Assembly: GCF_010727475.1 (NCBI RefSeq)
Contig: NZ_AP022567.1
Coordinates: 7,502,001 to 7,566,000 of the forward strand
Direction: 5' to 3'
DNA length: 64,000 nucleotides
Source: Mycolicibacterium mageritense
GTDB taxonomy: Bacteria > Actinomycetota > Actinomycetes > Mycobacteriales > Mycobacteriaceae
Shown here: in pieces, positions 29,638-37,503 of the stretch
How positions within the stretch are numbered: the first letter of the stretch is position 1
How the letters are laid out: every line of letters starts with the position of its first letter
Program-made: the position numbers and the translations under genes
Notes under the pieces: generated by a model
Seen by the model: only the letters and a program-made list of their open reading frames with translations
The model's database searches: none
What the model was told of the DNA's origin: nothing

Positions 29638-29781
29638 ATGTCTCGCACCGAGACCCTCGCCGTCACATCGGACCGTCCGGCACGCCGAGTCGGCCCGCGA
29701 TACTGGGTTGCGCTGATCCTCGTCGCCATGGCCGTGCTGTGGGTGACGGTCGGTCTGTTACTGCGGCGACGGCGGGGCTGA
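29638..29781 (+). CDS. 47-residue single-span membrane protein
   Basis: The protein has a basic N-terminal part (ARRVGPRY), one hydrophobic segment (WVALILVAMAVLWVTVGLLL, about residues 23-42) and an arginine-rich end. The charge pattern suggests a single-pass inner membrane protein. The stop is two bases before the methyltransferase ATG, so both are likely translated together. It is too short for family assignment. Confidence 0.55.
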   Translation: MSRTETLAVTSDRPARRVGPRYWVALILVAMAVLWVTVGLLLRRRRG

Positions 29782-29783
29782 CC

Positions 29784-30860
29784 ATGCCGGAGTCCAGCAT
29801 CGTCGTCCGGCCGGAGCCGGAGGGCACCCCGCCGAGCACGCGGCTGCAGGCGGCCGGATTACTTTCGGCCATCAAGCTTTTCGAGGAGGCGGCCCGCACG
29901 GTTCCGCTACCGTCGGCCCCGCAGCCTATCGTGATCGCCGATTACGGCGCAGGCACCGGGCACAATTCACTGCTGCCGATCGGGGCCGCGATCACGACTT
30001 TGCGGGGACGCACGCGTCCCGAACACTCGGTGCTGGTGACCCACACCGACACGGTCGACAACGACTTCTCGGCACTGTTCCGCACCGTGGCCGAGGATTC
30101 GGACTCCTACCTGCGCAAGGATTCGGCGACGTTCACCTCGGCTGTCGGACGGTCCTTCTACACCCAGATCCTGCCGTCGAACAGCGTGAACCTGGGCTGG
30201 TCGGCGTGGTCCCTCCTGTGGCTGGGCCGCGTACCGATGCCGGTCCCCGACCACATCGCGGTGGCCTGCAGTGCCGATGCCCACGTGCGCGACAGCTACG
30301 CCAGGCAGGCCGCGCACGACTGGCACGAGTTCGTCGCGTTCCGCGGCCGCGAGCTGTGTCCGGGCGGGCGACTGGTGGTGCTGACCATGGCATTGGCTGA
30401 GGACGGTGACTTCGGGTACGGGCCGTTGTTGGCAGCGCTCACCGACACACTGTCCGAGCTGCGCACCGACGGATTTCTCAACGGCGATGAGGTGCAACGC
30501 ATGTCGCTGCCCATCGTGGGGCGGCGCGCGGCCGATTTCGTGGCACCGTTCGCCCCGTCGGGGCGGTTCGAACGGCTCACGATCGAGCATCTGGACGTGT
30601 TCGACGCCGACGACCGGTTCTTCAATCAGTACCGAACCGAGCACGACGCAAAGGTTTTCGGCGCTCAGTGGGCGAGCTTCTGCCGGTTCGCGGTGTTCGG
30701 TGTGCTCGCCGAGGCTCTCGACGGCGGTTCCGCGGACCCGCGGCGCACCACGTTCTTCGACCGACTCGAGGCAGGGGTCGCGGCACGGCTGTCAGCCGCA
30801 CCCGAGCCGACGCGGATCCCGCTGGCCCAGGTCGTCCTGGAGAAGCGCAGGCGAGGCTGA
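29784..30860 (+). CDS. SABATH-type SAM-dependent carboxyl methyltransferase
   Basis: The 358-residue protein has the SAM-binding DYGAGTGHNSLLPI, the substrate-side FYTQILPSNSVNLGWSAWSL that marks the SABATH (methyltransf_7) family, and the C-terminal EHDAKVFGAQWASF region. SABATH enzymes methylate free carboxyl groups; mycobacterial members have been shown to make fatty acid methyl esters. A fatty-acid substrate is therefore plausible, not shown. The ATG at 29784 follows the small membrane protein after two bases. Confidence 0.82.
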   Translation: MPESSIVVRPEPEGTPPSTRLQAAGLLSAIKLFEEAARTVPLPSAPQPIVIADYGAGTGHNSLLPIGAAITTLRGRTRPEHSVLVTHTDTVDNDFSALFRTVAEDSDSYLRKDSATFTSAVGRSFYTQILPSNSVNLGWSAWSLLWLGRVPMPVPDHIAVACSADAHVRDSYARQAAHDWHEFVAFRGRELCPGGRLVVLTMALAEDGDFGYGPLLAALTDTLSELRTDGFLNGDEVQRMSLPIVGRRAADFVAPFAPSGRFERLTIEHLDVFDADDRFFNQYRTEHDAKVFGAQWASFCRFAVFGVLAEALDGGSADPRRTTFFDRLEAGVAARLSAAPEPTRIPLAQVVLEKRRRG

Positions 30861-30869
30861 CGTCGCGGC

Positions 30870-32411
30870 CTAACCTGCCGACCAGGCCGGCACCACGGCG
30901 TCGATGAGGTGCGGGCCGGGTTCGGCCAGCGCGGCCCGGAACTGTTCAGCGAGTTCCTCCGCGGTGCCGGCCCGCGTCGCCGGAACGCCGAATCCCTGTG
31001 CGATGGAAGCGAAGTCGATGTCCGGGCGGCTGAGGTCGAGCAGCGACCGCGACTGCTCACCCGTGGCCGATGTTCCGACGCGTTGCAGTTCGAGCTGCAG
31101 GATCGCGTAGGCGTGGTTGTTGAGGATGACGACCGTGACGTCGAGTTGCTCGCGGGCCATGGTCCACAACGCCGAGATCGTGTAGAGCGCGCTGCCGTCG
31201 GCCTGCAGCGCGATCACCGGGCGGTCCGGAGCTGCCACGGCGGCCCCCACCGCGACGGGCAGGCCCTGGCCGATCGCCCCGCCGGTGAGGGTCAGCACGT
31301 CGTGCGGTGCGGCACCGGCAGTCGCGGCCGGCAGGAAGAGCCCGCTCGTGTTCGCCTCATCGGAAATGATCGCGCGCTCGGGCAGTAGCGCGGCGATCAC
31401 CTCGGCCCAGTTCTGCGGGTTGAGTGGCCCGCTCGGAACCGTGGGCGCTGTCGGAGGGCTGTCGACGTAGGGCGGTGCCCCGAGGTGGTCGGCCAGCTTC
31501 TCCAGATCCGCGGGGGCCAGGACGTGAACGCTCGCACCGGGTGGCACGAGGTCACCCGGCTTGCCCGGATACGCGAAGAAGGTCACCGGAGACCGTGCGC
31601 CGACCAGCACCAGATCTGTTGTGCCGGAGAGCTGTTCAGCTGCCTGCTCACCCAGATACGCCAGTCGGTCGTGGTGCGGCACGCCGCGGCCGCGGGCCAG
31701 GCGGGCCGGGAAAGTCTCGACCAGGGCCCGGGCGCCGGTGGCCGCGGTGACGCGGGCCGCCGCGGTCAGCCCGGCCGCGGTGTTGGCAGGTCCGCCGAGC
31801 AGTAGGAGCGCTTTGCCGCCGCGGTCACGCAGCAGGTCCGCGACATCGGCCACCGCCATGCCCGCGGTAGCCGCTTGCTGCTGCTGTGGCACTGCCGGAT
31901 TTGAATCGGCCGGCCCCCACGAGAAGTCGGCGGGCAGGATGATGGTGGCCACCCGGCCGGGCTCCCCTGTCGCGCTCTGCACGGCACTGTCGACGGCGGC
32001 GCCGATGTCCGCGGGCGACGCGGGCCGGTGCACCGAGCCGTGGGCCCAGTCGGCCAGCGCCTCGATGTCGGACTCCAACGGGGCGTCCAGCGGCTTGTGG
32101 TAGGTGGCGTGGTCGCCGACGACGTTGACGAGCGGGCTGAAGGCGCGGCGTGCATTGTGCAGATTGGCCAGTCCGTTGGCCATCCCCGGCCCGAGGTGCA
32201 GCAACGTGGCAGCAGGCCGACCCGCGATGCGCGCGTATCCGTCGGCCGCACCCGTGGCCACGCCCTCGAACAGGCACAGCACCGGCCGCATGTCCCGCGC
32301 GGAATCCAGGGCCGCGACGAAATGCATCTCCGACGTGCCCGGGTTGGCGAAGCACACGTCGACTCCGCCTGCCAGCAGCCGCTCGATCACCACCTGCGCG
32401 CCGGTCGTCAT
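30870..32411 (-). CDS. Acetolactate-synthase-like ThDP enzyme (IlvX-type)
   Basis: The 513-residue protein has the three ThDP-enzyme domains: the N-terminal Glu in CLFEGVATGAADGYAR, a central domain, and the C-terminal ThDP motif beginning ADGSALYTISALW and ending NNHAYAIL. The first Gly of the usual GDG is Ala. It resembles IlvX (Rv3509c) more than IlvB: it is shorter and has no small subunit gene next to it. Decarboxylase or lyase activity on a 2-keto acid is expected. The ATG at 32411 (MTTGAQVVIERL) is preferred to the GTG at 32444. Confidence 0.8.
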   Translation of the reverse strand: MTTGAQVVIERLLAGGVDVCFANPGTSEMHFVAALDSARDMRPVLCLFEGVATGAADGYARIAGRPAATLLHLGPGMANGLANLHNARRAFSPLVNVVGDHATYHKPLDAPLESDIEALADWAHGSVHRPASPADIGAAVDSAVQSATGEPGRVATIILPADFSWGPADSNPAVPQQQQAATAGMAVADVADLLRDRGGKALLLLGGPANTAAGLTAAARVTAATGARALVETFPARLARGRGVPHHDRLAYLGEQAAEQLSGTTDLVLVGARSPVTFFAYPGKPGDLVPPGASVHVLAPADLEKLADHLGAPPYVDSPPTAPTVPSGPLNPQNWAEVIAALLPERAIISDEANTSGLFLPAATAGAAPHDVLTLTGGAIGQGLPVAVGAAVAAPDRPVIALQADGSALYTISALWTMAREQLDVTVVILNNHAYAILQLELQRVGTSATGEQSRSLLDLSRPDIDFASIAQGFGVPATRAGTAEELAEQFRAALAEPGPHLIDAVVPAWSAG

Positions 32412-32451
32412 CGGCCGTCCCGCATCAGTTCGCGTTGATACCACCTGTCAT

Positions 32452-32640
32452 GCACCCACCCATAGTGGTCGGCAACCCGGCCGGGCGCCAGAGCCTGCCC
32501 GCGCCCAAGGCCACTTCCGCCGTGGATCCGGTCCGCGGCTTTCGCATGGCCGCCGCGGTGGTCAAGTTCGCGGTGCTCGCCTGGGGCCACGGCTACGCGT
32601 TGGTTATGACCCTGACGGTCGCATCGATCAGGATGTCCAG
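32452..32640 (+). pseudogene. Possible coding remnant between ilvX-like and TetR genes
   Basis: A frame from ATG 32452 (begins MHPPIVVGNPAGRQ) shows nearly 90% G/C at third positions over about 55 codons and keeps protein-like character until it runs into the 3' end of the convergent TetR gene. The VVGNP start recalls the opening strand of NAD(P)H-dependent FMN reductases, but what follows does not. It has no ribosome binding site. It could be the truncated 5' end of a lost gene. No function can be given. Confidence 0.3.
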
Positions 32641-33198
32641 CAGTTCTGGCACGGCGCCCGCGCGAACCCGTACCGCGAGGTTGTTCAGCGCGGCCGTGGC
32701 GATCTGAGCGAGCATCCCGGCGGGGTGGCCCGCCAGTTCCCCGTCGATGGCCGCCCTTTCGAACCGTTCGGTGAACATTGCGGTGAACGCGTCGAACGTC
32801 GAGTCGACGATCGCTTGCACGTCCGGGTCGCGGTTGGCCTCTGTCACGGCGGTACCGATGAGGAAGCAGCCCCGCGCGGCGTCGGTCAGATAGAAGTCGC
32901 GCGCACCGCGGTATGTCGCGTACAGGACGTCCCGCAGCGATCCCGGTCCGGCCAGCGCACGCGCCAACGACGCACGACTGGCCTCGCCATAGTCGGCTGC
33001 CGCCCGTAGGTACAGCGCCCGCTTGTCGCCGAACGCCGCGTAGATGCTTGGCCGGTTCATTCCCATGCCTGCGGCGAGGTCGTCCAGCGATGTCGCCGCA
33101 TAGCCGTTGCGCCAGAACACATCACGCGCGTCGCGCACCGCACGCTCGGGATCGTACGCCCGCGGTCGGCCGCGACGCTTCGGCTCGGGTCTGGTCAC
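32593..33198 (-). CDS. TetR-family transcriptional regulator
   Basis: A 201-residue TetR protein: basic N-terminus PEPKRRGRPRAYD, recognition helix LAAGMGMNRPSIYAAFGDK, and a TetR_C domain (ARGCFLIGTAVTEA) found in regulators of aliphatic/aldehyde stress genes. It is divergent from an alpha/beta hydrolase with 29 bp between the start codons, so it probably controls the hydrolase and itself. The GTG at 33198 gives the natural N-terminus. Confidence 0.86.
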   Translation of the reverse strand: MTRPEPKRRGRPRAYDPERAVRDARDVFWRNGYAATSLDDLAAGMGMNRPSIYAAFGDKRALYLRAAADYGEASRASLARALAGPGSLRDVLYATYRGARDFYLTDAARGCFLIGTAVTEANRDPDVQAIVDSTFDAFTAMFTERFERAAIDGELAGHPAGMLAQIATAALNNLAVRVRAGAVPELLDILIDATVRVITNA

Positions 33199-33227
33199 TT
33201 GCAGAATTTTATACTACTTTGCACAAA
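33199..33227. promoter_or_regulatory. Overlapping divergent promoters and operator
   Basis: TATACT at 33210-33215 fits a -10 box for the hydrolase, leaving a leader of about six bases. On the other strand TAAAAT (33212-33207) fits a -10 for the TetR gene. TGCA at 33200 and 33220 bracket an imperfect palindrome over both. Repression of both genes at one site is inferred. Confidence 0.45.
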
Positions 33228-34049
33228 ATGAGCATCCACCGCGTCGAGACCGGCGAGGGCGAGCCGGTCCTGCTACTACACGGATATCCGCAGAGTGCGT
33301 CGTGCTGGCGTCATCAGATCCCCGCACTCGCTGCCCATCACCGTGTCATCGCCCCCGACTGGCCGGGGTTCGGCCGGTCCGGTCCGCCCGACTCCCCCGC
33401 CACCTACGACGCCGAGGTCGACCGGATCGGCCACATCGCCGACTCCTTCGGGCTCGACCACTTCAACCTCGTCGCCCACGACTACGGCGGCTTCCTCGGG
33501 CTCGGCTTCACGCTGCGAAATCCGGAGCGGGTCAACCGATTCGCATTGCTGAACAGCCGTGCGCACGGGGTGTTCCGGCCGTGGTTCTATCGGTTCTCGC
33601 GCGGTCAGCGGTGGGCCGTAACCCACACTCCCGCGGCCGCCCGCCGGTTGCCGCTGCGCCGCATCCACCGCCTCTTCCTGCGCCCTTACCGCCAAATGGG
33701 TTGCTGGGACCAACCATTGGAAACCGAATACCTCGGCTGGATGGACACTGCGTCGGGCAGGCAGACATTCATCGACTTCTTCACGCACTACCACCTGCCC
33801 GTCGTACCGTGGCTCGCCGACGGGCTACGTACCATCACCTGCCCCACGGCGATCATCTGGGGCGACCGGGATCGCTACATCCCGGTGCAGACCGCCGAGG
33901 AACTGGCCGACCGCATCCCCAACGCCACACTCACCCGGCTTCGCGGCGCCGACCACTACGTCATGGAAGAGCGTCCGGACGAGGTAACCGCAGCGCTGCT
34001 GGAACTGCTGGCGCGTCCGTGCCCCAGTCCCTCGACGATCTCGGGCTAG
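33228..34049 (+). CDS. Alpha/beta hydrolase, haloalkane dehalogenase/epoxide hydrolase-like
   Basis: The 273-residue protein has the oxyanion motif LLLHGYPQSASCW, the nucleophile elbow VAHDYGG with aspartate instead of serine, a helical cap, the acid in IIWGDRDRYIP and the histidine in GADHYVMEE. An aspartate nucleophile is the mark of haloalkane/fluoroacetate dehalogenases and epoxide hydrolases. The substrate is unknown. It is divergent from a TetR gene and overlaps the convergent Hsp70-like gene by four bases. The ATG at 33228 follows a -10-like box directly. Confidence 0.8.
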   Translation: MSIHRVETGEGEPVLLLHGYPQSASCWRHQIPALAAHHRVIAPDWPGFGRSGPPDSPATYDAEVDRIGHIADSFGLDHFNLVAHDYGGFLGLGFTLRNPERVNRFALLNSRAHGVFRPWFYRFSRGQRWAVTHTPAAARRLPLRRIHRLFLRPYRQMGCWDQPLETEYLGWMDTASGRQTFIDFFTHYHLPVVPWLADGLRTITCPTAIIWGDRDRYIPVQTAEELADRIPNATLTRLRGADHYVMEERPDEVTAALLELLARPCPSPSTISG

Positions 34050-35809
34050 TGGGCGCCGCCCGGTGCCGGCACCCACGGCAAGCCCGGGACGGTCGGGTAG
34101 GGCGCGGTCGGGGTCCACGCCGGCGGCGTGGCGGGCGGCGCCTCGCTGGTAGGCGGTGGCGCTTCGCTGGTCGGTGGCGGTGGCGGTGGCGCCTCAGAGG
34201 TCGGCGGCGGGGTCTCCGCCGGTGGCGGCGGCGCCTCCGAGGCCGGCGCGGTCTCGATCACGGTCTCGGGGGCCGGAGCTTCACGCGTGACGGTCTGGGG
34301 CTGCTGCGCCGGAGCATCCTGGACGGGCGCTTGTTCGGCCGGCGCGGGCGCCTCGGCGGGTGCCGTCGTCGAGGTGACCGATCCGGACGTCGACGTGGGC
34401 TCCGGATTTTCGGCGTCGCCGTTACCGACCAGCAAGACCACCGCGGCCACGGCCGCCAGTGCGGCAGCGCCGCCGACGCCGAGTGCCACCGCAGGACGGC
34501 GGTACCAGGGCCGGGCGATCGCCTCGTCGTGCGGAGACAATTCCGGCTCACTGAACTGCATCCGCGGGCGCGCAGTGGTCGAGCCGCCGGGCCCGGACTC
34601 GTCATAGTCCGCAAAGTCGGCCTCGTACCCGGTGGGAGCGACGTCGGGAATGTCCTCGGCGTCCGACCACGCCAGCGCCTGCGGCGCCGGGGGCGGCTCG
34701 GGCGCGACGGCCGCGGCCGCCTGGGTGGCGGGTGCGGCGGCCGCCGCCGGAGCCAACGCGGTCATGCCCTCCTCGGCCGTACCCCGCACCGCGGTCAACC
34801 CGCCACCGATCGCCGCGGTCAGCTCGGGCTGGGCGCCGGTGATCACCGGAAGCTGGAAATGCTGGGACAACGCGGTCGTGATGGCCGGGATCCGGGCCCC
34901 GCCGCCGATGGTCGCCACCGCGACCAGGTCGCCCGGCCTCACGCCACTGCGCTCCACGGTGTCCTGCAGTACCGCGACGAATTCCGCCAGGGGCGCACCG
35001 ATGGCCTCGTCGAGTTCGTTGCGGTTCAGCCGGACCTCACTGCGGTGCCCGGGCAGCTCGGCAACCAGCGAGGTGACCGAGTCGGTGGACAGCCTCTCCT
35101 TGGCGCGGCGGCACTCACCGCGCAGCCGGCCGAGCGAGCCGATCGCCGAGGTGCTCGCCAGGTCGATGGTCCCGGCCGCCGAGAGGTCGTTCACGATGTG
35201 CGTGAGCAACGCCTGGTCGATCAGATCCCCGGACAGGTCGGGGTGACGCACGGTCGGCGCGATCGGCTGGTATCCGCGTGCCGCGTCGGCCAACGTGATG
35301 CTGGTGCCGCTGCCGCCGAAGTCGCACAGCGCGATCACGCCGCGCGTCGGCACACCCGGATCGTTCTGCAAGGCGACCAACGCGGCGGTGGCATCCGACA
35401 CCAGGGCCGGTTCACTCGCGAACTCGCGCACCGACGTCAGTGCGCTGCGCAGGGCATCGACCTGGTTCGGCCGCCAGTGCGCCGGGTGCGTGATCGCGAT
35501 CGGATCGTCAACCTGGCGGCCCCGGGTCAGGGCACGTAGCAGCGCGCCGAGCGCGTCGGCTACCAGGATCTCGCCCTGATGCGACGAGCCGTCCGAGGCC
35601 AGGATGCCGACCGGGTCGCCGACCCGTTCGACGAAGTCCGTGATGACCAGGCCGCGTTCGGTGAGGTCCGGATTTTCGCTGGGTACGCCCACTTCGGGAC
35701 GCCGATGCGGATACAGCGTCAGCACCGGCGAGCGCGTCACCGCGGCTCGTCCCACCACGACCGCTGTCAGGTTGGTCGCTCCAACCGACAGCCCAATTCC
35801 GTCGACCAT
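34046..35809 (-). CDS. Hsp70-like membrane protein with Pro-rich C-terminus
   Basis: The 587-residue protein has an actin/Hsp70-type ATPase fold (start GIGLSVGATNLTAVVVG, ALCDFGGSGTSITLAD phosphate loop, ATIGGGARIPAITTAL), an Ala-rich linker, one membrane span (residues about 444-467, ALGVGGAAALAAVAAVVLLV) and an extracytoplasmic tail with tandem PPTSEAPP repeats. It resembles Rv2264c. The DnaK substrate-binding domain is absent, so it is not a general chaperone. A role at the cell envelope is inferred from topology. It is the last gene matching the M. tuberculosis segment before the accessory region. Confidence 0.8.
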   Translation of the reverse strand: MVDGIGLSVGATNLTAVVVGRAAVTRSPVLTLYPHRRPEVGVPSENPDLTERGLVITDFVERVGDPVGILASDGSSHQGEILVADALGALLRALTRGRQVDDPIAITHPAHWRPNQVDALRSALTSVREFASEPALVSDATAALVALQNDPGVPTRGVIALCDFGGSGTSITLADAARGYQPIAPTVRHPDLSGDLIDQALLTHIVNDLSAAGTIDLASTSAIGSLGRLRGECRRAKERLSTDSVTSLVAELPGHRSEVRLNRNELDEAIGAPLAEFVAVLQDTVERSGVRPGDLVAVATIGGGARIPAITTALSQHFQLPVITGAQPELTAAIGGGLTAVRGTAEEGMTALAPAAAAAPATQAAAAVAPEPPPAPQALAWSDAEDIPDVAPTGYEADFADYDESGPGGSTTARPRMQFSEPELSPHDEAIARPWYRRPAVALGVGGAAALAAVAAVVLLVGNGDAENPEPTSTSGSVTSTTAPAEAPAPAEQAPVQDAPAQQPQTVTREAPAPETVIETAPASEAPPPPAETPPPTSEAPPPPPPTSEAPPPTSEAPPATPPAWTPTAPYPTVPGLPWVPAPGGAH

Positions 35810-36044
35810 GTCACCCCGTCTCGGAGATTAACCCTATCCGGTATACCTTCTCGATTGACGCGGCAGACGTTACTCAGCGAATAGATCCGATACCCAGATT
35901 CAGTGGTAGGCCGGGTTCAGTCACCAACCTGGCGAAGGTCGGTTGACGGCGGCGACAGTATGGGTGACCGCAGGCCGGTGCCGCCCACGGGCGCCGGCTG
36001 GGAGACCTGCTGCTACGCCTCCCCCAGCCGGACCCGCGATCGGG

Positions 36045-37244
36045 TCAGCGCATCTGGCCCGCGCCGACGTACGGGAAGGGGCTGGTGAGCAATTTCCCTT
36101 CGGCGAATCGGGACAGCCGGAAGTCCTCAGCCGGGATGTCGGCGTCGGTGCTGGTTCCGTCCACGACGAGGTCGGCGACGAGCCGGCCCACCGCGGGGGC
36201 GATCTTGAAGCCGTGGCCGGAGAATCCCGCAGCGACGATCAGCCCGTCGACGGGGGTTCTCGAGATCACCGGGTTGAAGTCCGGGGTGACGTCGTAGCAA
36301 CCGGCGTACGTCGACGCGATCGACGGGTTCTCCAGGCCAGGGAACCGTGTCCCGATCTTGTCGACGGTGAGGTCGATGAAGTCGTCGTCGGCGCGGTTGA
36401 GGTAGTTGTCCGGGTCCGCGGGTTCGAGCACGTCGAGAGCGGAGTTACCGAACAGGATCTGCCCGTCGGAGCCTTCCGGTCGGACGTACTGCAACGACAC
36501 CAGATCGGAGAACACCGGAACCTTGCCGAGATCCTGGCCCGGATCGATGAGCACGATCTGCTCGCGGTGCACCGTGATCGGCAACTCGATGCCGTGGGCG
36601 GCCAGCAATGCAACCGACCAGGGTCCGGCTGCGAGGACGACCGTGGCGGCCGACACGACACTGCCGTCGGCCAGGCGCACACCTGTGGCGCGGCCGTTCT
36701 CGACGATGATCTCGCTGACCGTCGTGCTCTGCTTCAGGCGCACCCCTTGGCGGCGAGCTGCCGCAGCGAAACCCTGAGCGGTTTGGTAGGCGTCGCCGTA
36801 GCCACCACGTTCCTCCCACGCAAACGCGGCGAACGGTTCCAGATCGGCGACAGGCCAAAGCTTTTGAACCTCGGTGGCGTCGATGTCCTCGGTGCGCACA
36901 CCCACGGCGCGCTGCGCGGCCATCGAGTCGCGGATGGCCTGGACGTTCTGCGGGCCTACGCCGACCACGTAGCCCGTCTGGTGAAAACCGACATCCTCAC
37001 CGAGGATCTCTTCGGCGTTCTCGAAAAGTTCGAGGCTTCGAGTCGCCATTGCGGCCAGCGAGCTGACCCCGTAGTGGCAGCGCACGACGCCGGAGGACTT
37101 CCCCGTGCCGCCCGAGCCAACGGTGTCGCGCTCGAGAATCGTGACATCGGTGATGCCACGCTGGGCCAGCGACCAGGCTGCCGAGCAGCCTTCGAGTCCG
37201 CCGCCCACGATGACGACGTCGGTCGTAAGGACAGTTTCAGACAT
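36045..37244 (-). CDS. FAD-dependent amine oxidoreductase, candidate N-methylglutamate dehydrogenase/oxidase
   Basis: The 399-residue DAO-family flavoprotein has the dinucleotide motif VVIVGGGLEGCSAAWSLA, the sarcosine-oxidase-beta-like GKSSGVVRCHYG and the C-terminal AGFSGHGFKIAPAVG. Such enzymes oxidise secondary N-methyl amino acids (sarcosine, dimethylglycine, N-methylglutamate). It is divergent from gmaS-mgsABC, which suggests that its substrate is N-methylglutamate and its products are glutamate and formaldehyde. The known N-methylglutamate dehydrogenase has four subunits; only one is seen here. The ATG at 37244 was chosen over the ATG at 37286 for fit to the FAD motif. Confidence 0.7.
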   Translation of the reverse strand: MSETVLTTDVVIVGGGLEGCSAAWSLAQRGITDVTILERDTVGSGGTGKSSGVVRCHYGVSSLAAMATRSLELFENAEEILGEDVGFHQTGYVVGVGPQNVQAIRDSMAAQRAVGVRTEDIDATEVQKLWPVADLEPFAAFAWEERGGYGDAYQTAQGFAAAARRQGVRLKQSTTVSEIIVENGRATGVRLADGSVVSAATVVLAAGPWSVALLAAHGIELPITVHREQIVLIDPGQDLGKVPVFSDLVSLQYVRPEGSDGQILFGNSALDVLEPADPDNYLNRADDDFIDLTVDKIGTRFPGLENPSIASTYAGCYDVTPDFNPVISRTPVDGLIVAAGFSGHGFKIAPAVGRLVADLVVDGTSTDADIPAEDFRLSRFAEGKLLTSPFPYVGAGQMR

Positions 37245-37503
37245 ATCGATTGCTTTCTGAGAGGGCGTGTTCAGGCGATTGCTCACGTAAGTGCAGATGT
37301 GACCAGCCTCACTGGATCGATCGTCAGCTTACGACGCACAGTGAACAATGTCCACCTTTAGGAAACATCAATTGCGAGCCGCCCCACACGCCCTCGCGCC
37401 GAGAGACGGTCAGAGTCATCACAATTGCCCCTTGCCTATGACAGCGGTCACAGTGTTTACTAGTGTGATACATTGATTCCTAATAAGAGACAAGGCAGAA
37501 AAT
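37245..37503. promoter_or_regulatory. Divergent promoter region of the FAD gene and gmaS
   Basis: An AT-rich stretch without a gene. TACATT at 37469-37474 suits a -10 box for gmaS, and the palindrome TCACA-N11-TGTGA at 37448-37468 lies over the -35 region. AAGG at 37492 is the gmaS ribosome binding site. A TGTCC-N7-GGAAACA element at 37350-37366 weakly resembles the GTTTCC-N6-GGAAAC sites at 52.95 kb. The XRE-cupin regulator at 41.96 kb is the obvious candidate to bind here. Confidence 0.45.

Noticed and set aside
32408..32590. 60-residue minus-strand frame between the ilvX-like and TetR genes
   Set aside because: It ends at the ilvX-like start, has no ribosome binding site, and its His/Gly/Arg-rich sequence looks like a shadow frame.
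34100..34330. Tandem repeat at the 3' end of the Hsp70-like gene as a mobile or regulatory repeat
   Set aside because: The repetition is explained by the encoded PPTSEAPP protein repeats.
33107..35539. 810-residue plus-strand frame across the hydrolase and Hsp70-like genes
   Set aside because: Arg/Gly-rich low-complexity translation; both overlapped genes have recognised domains.
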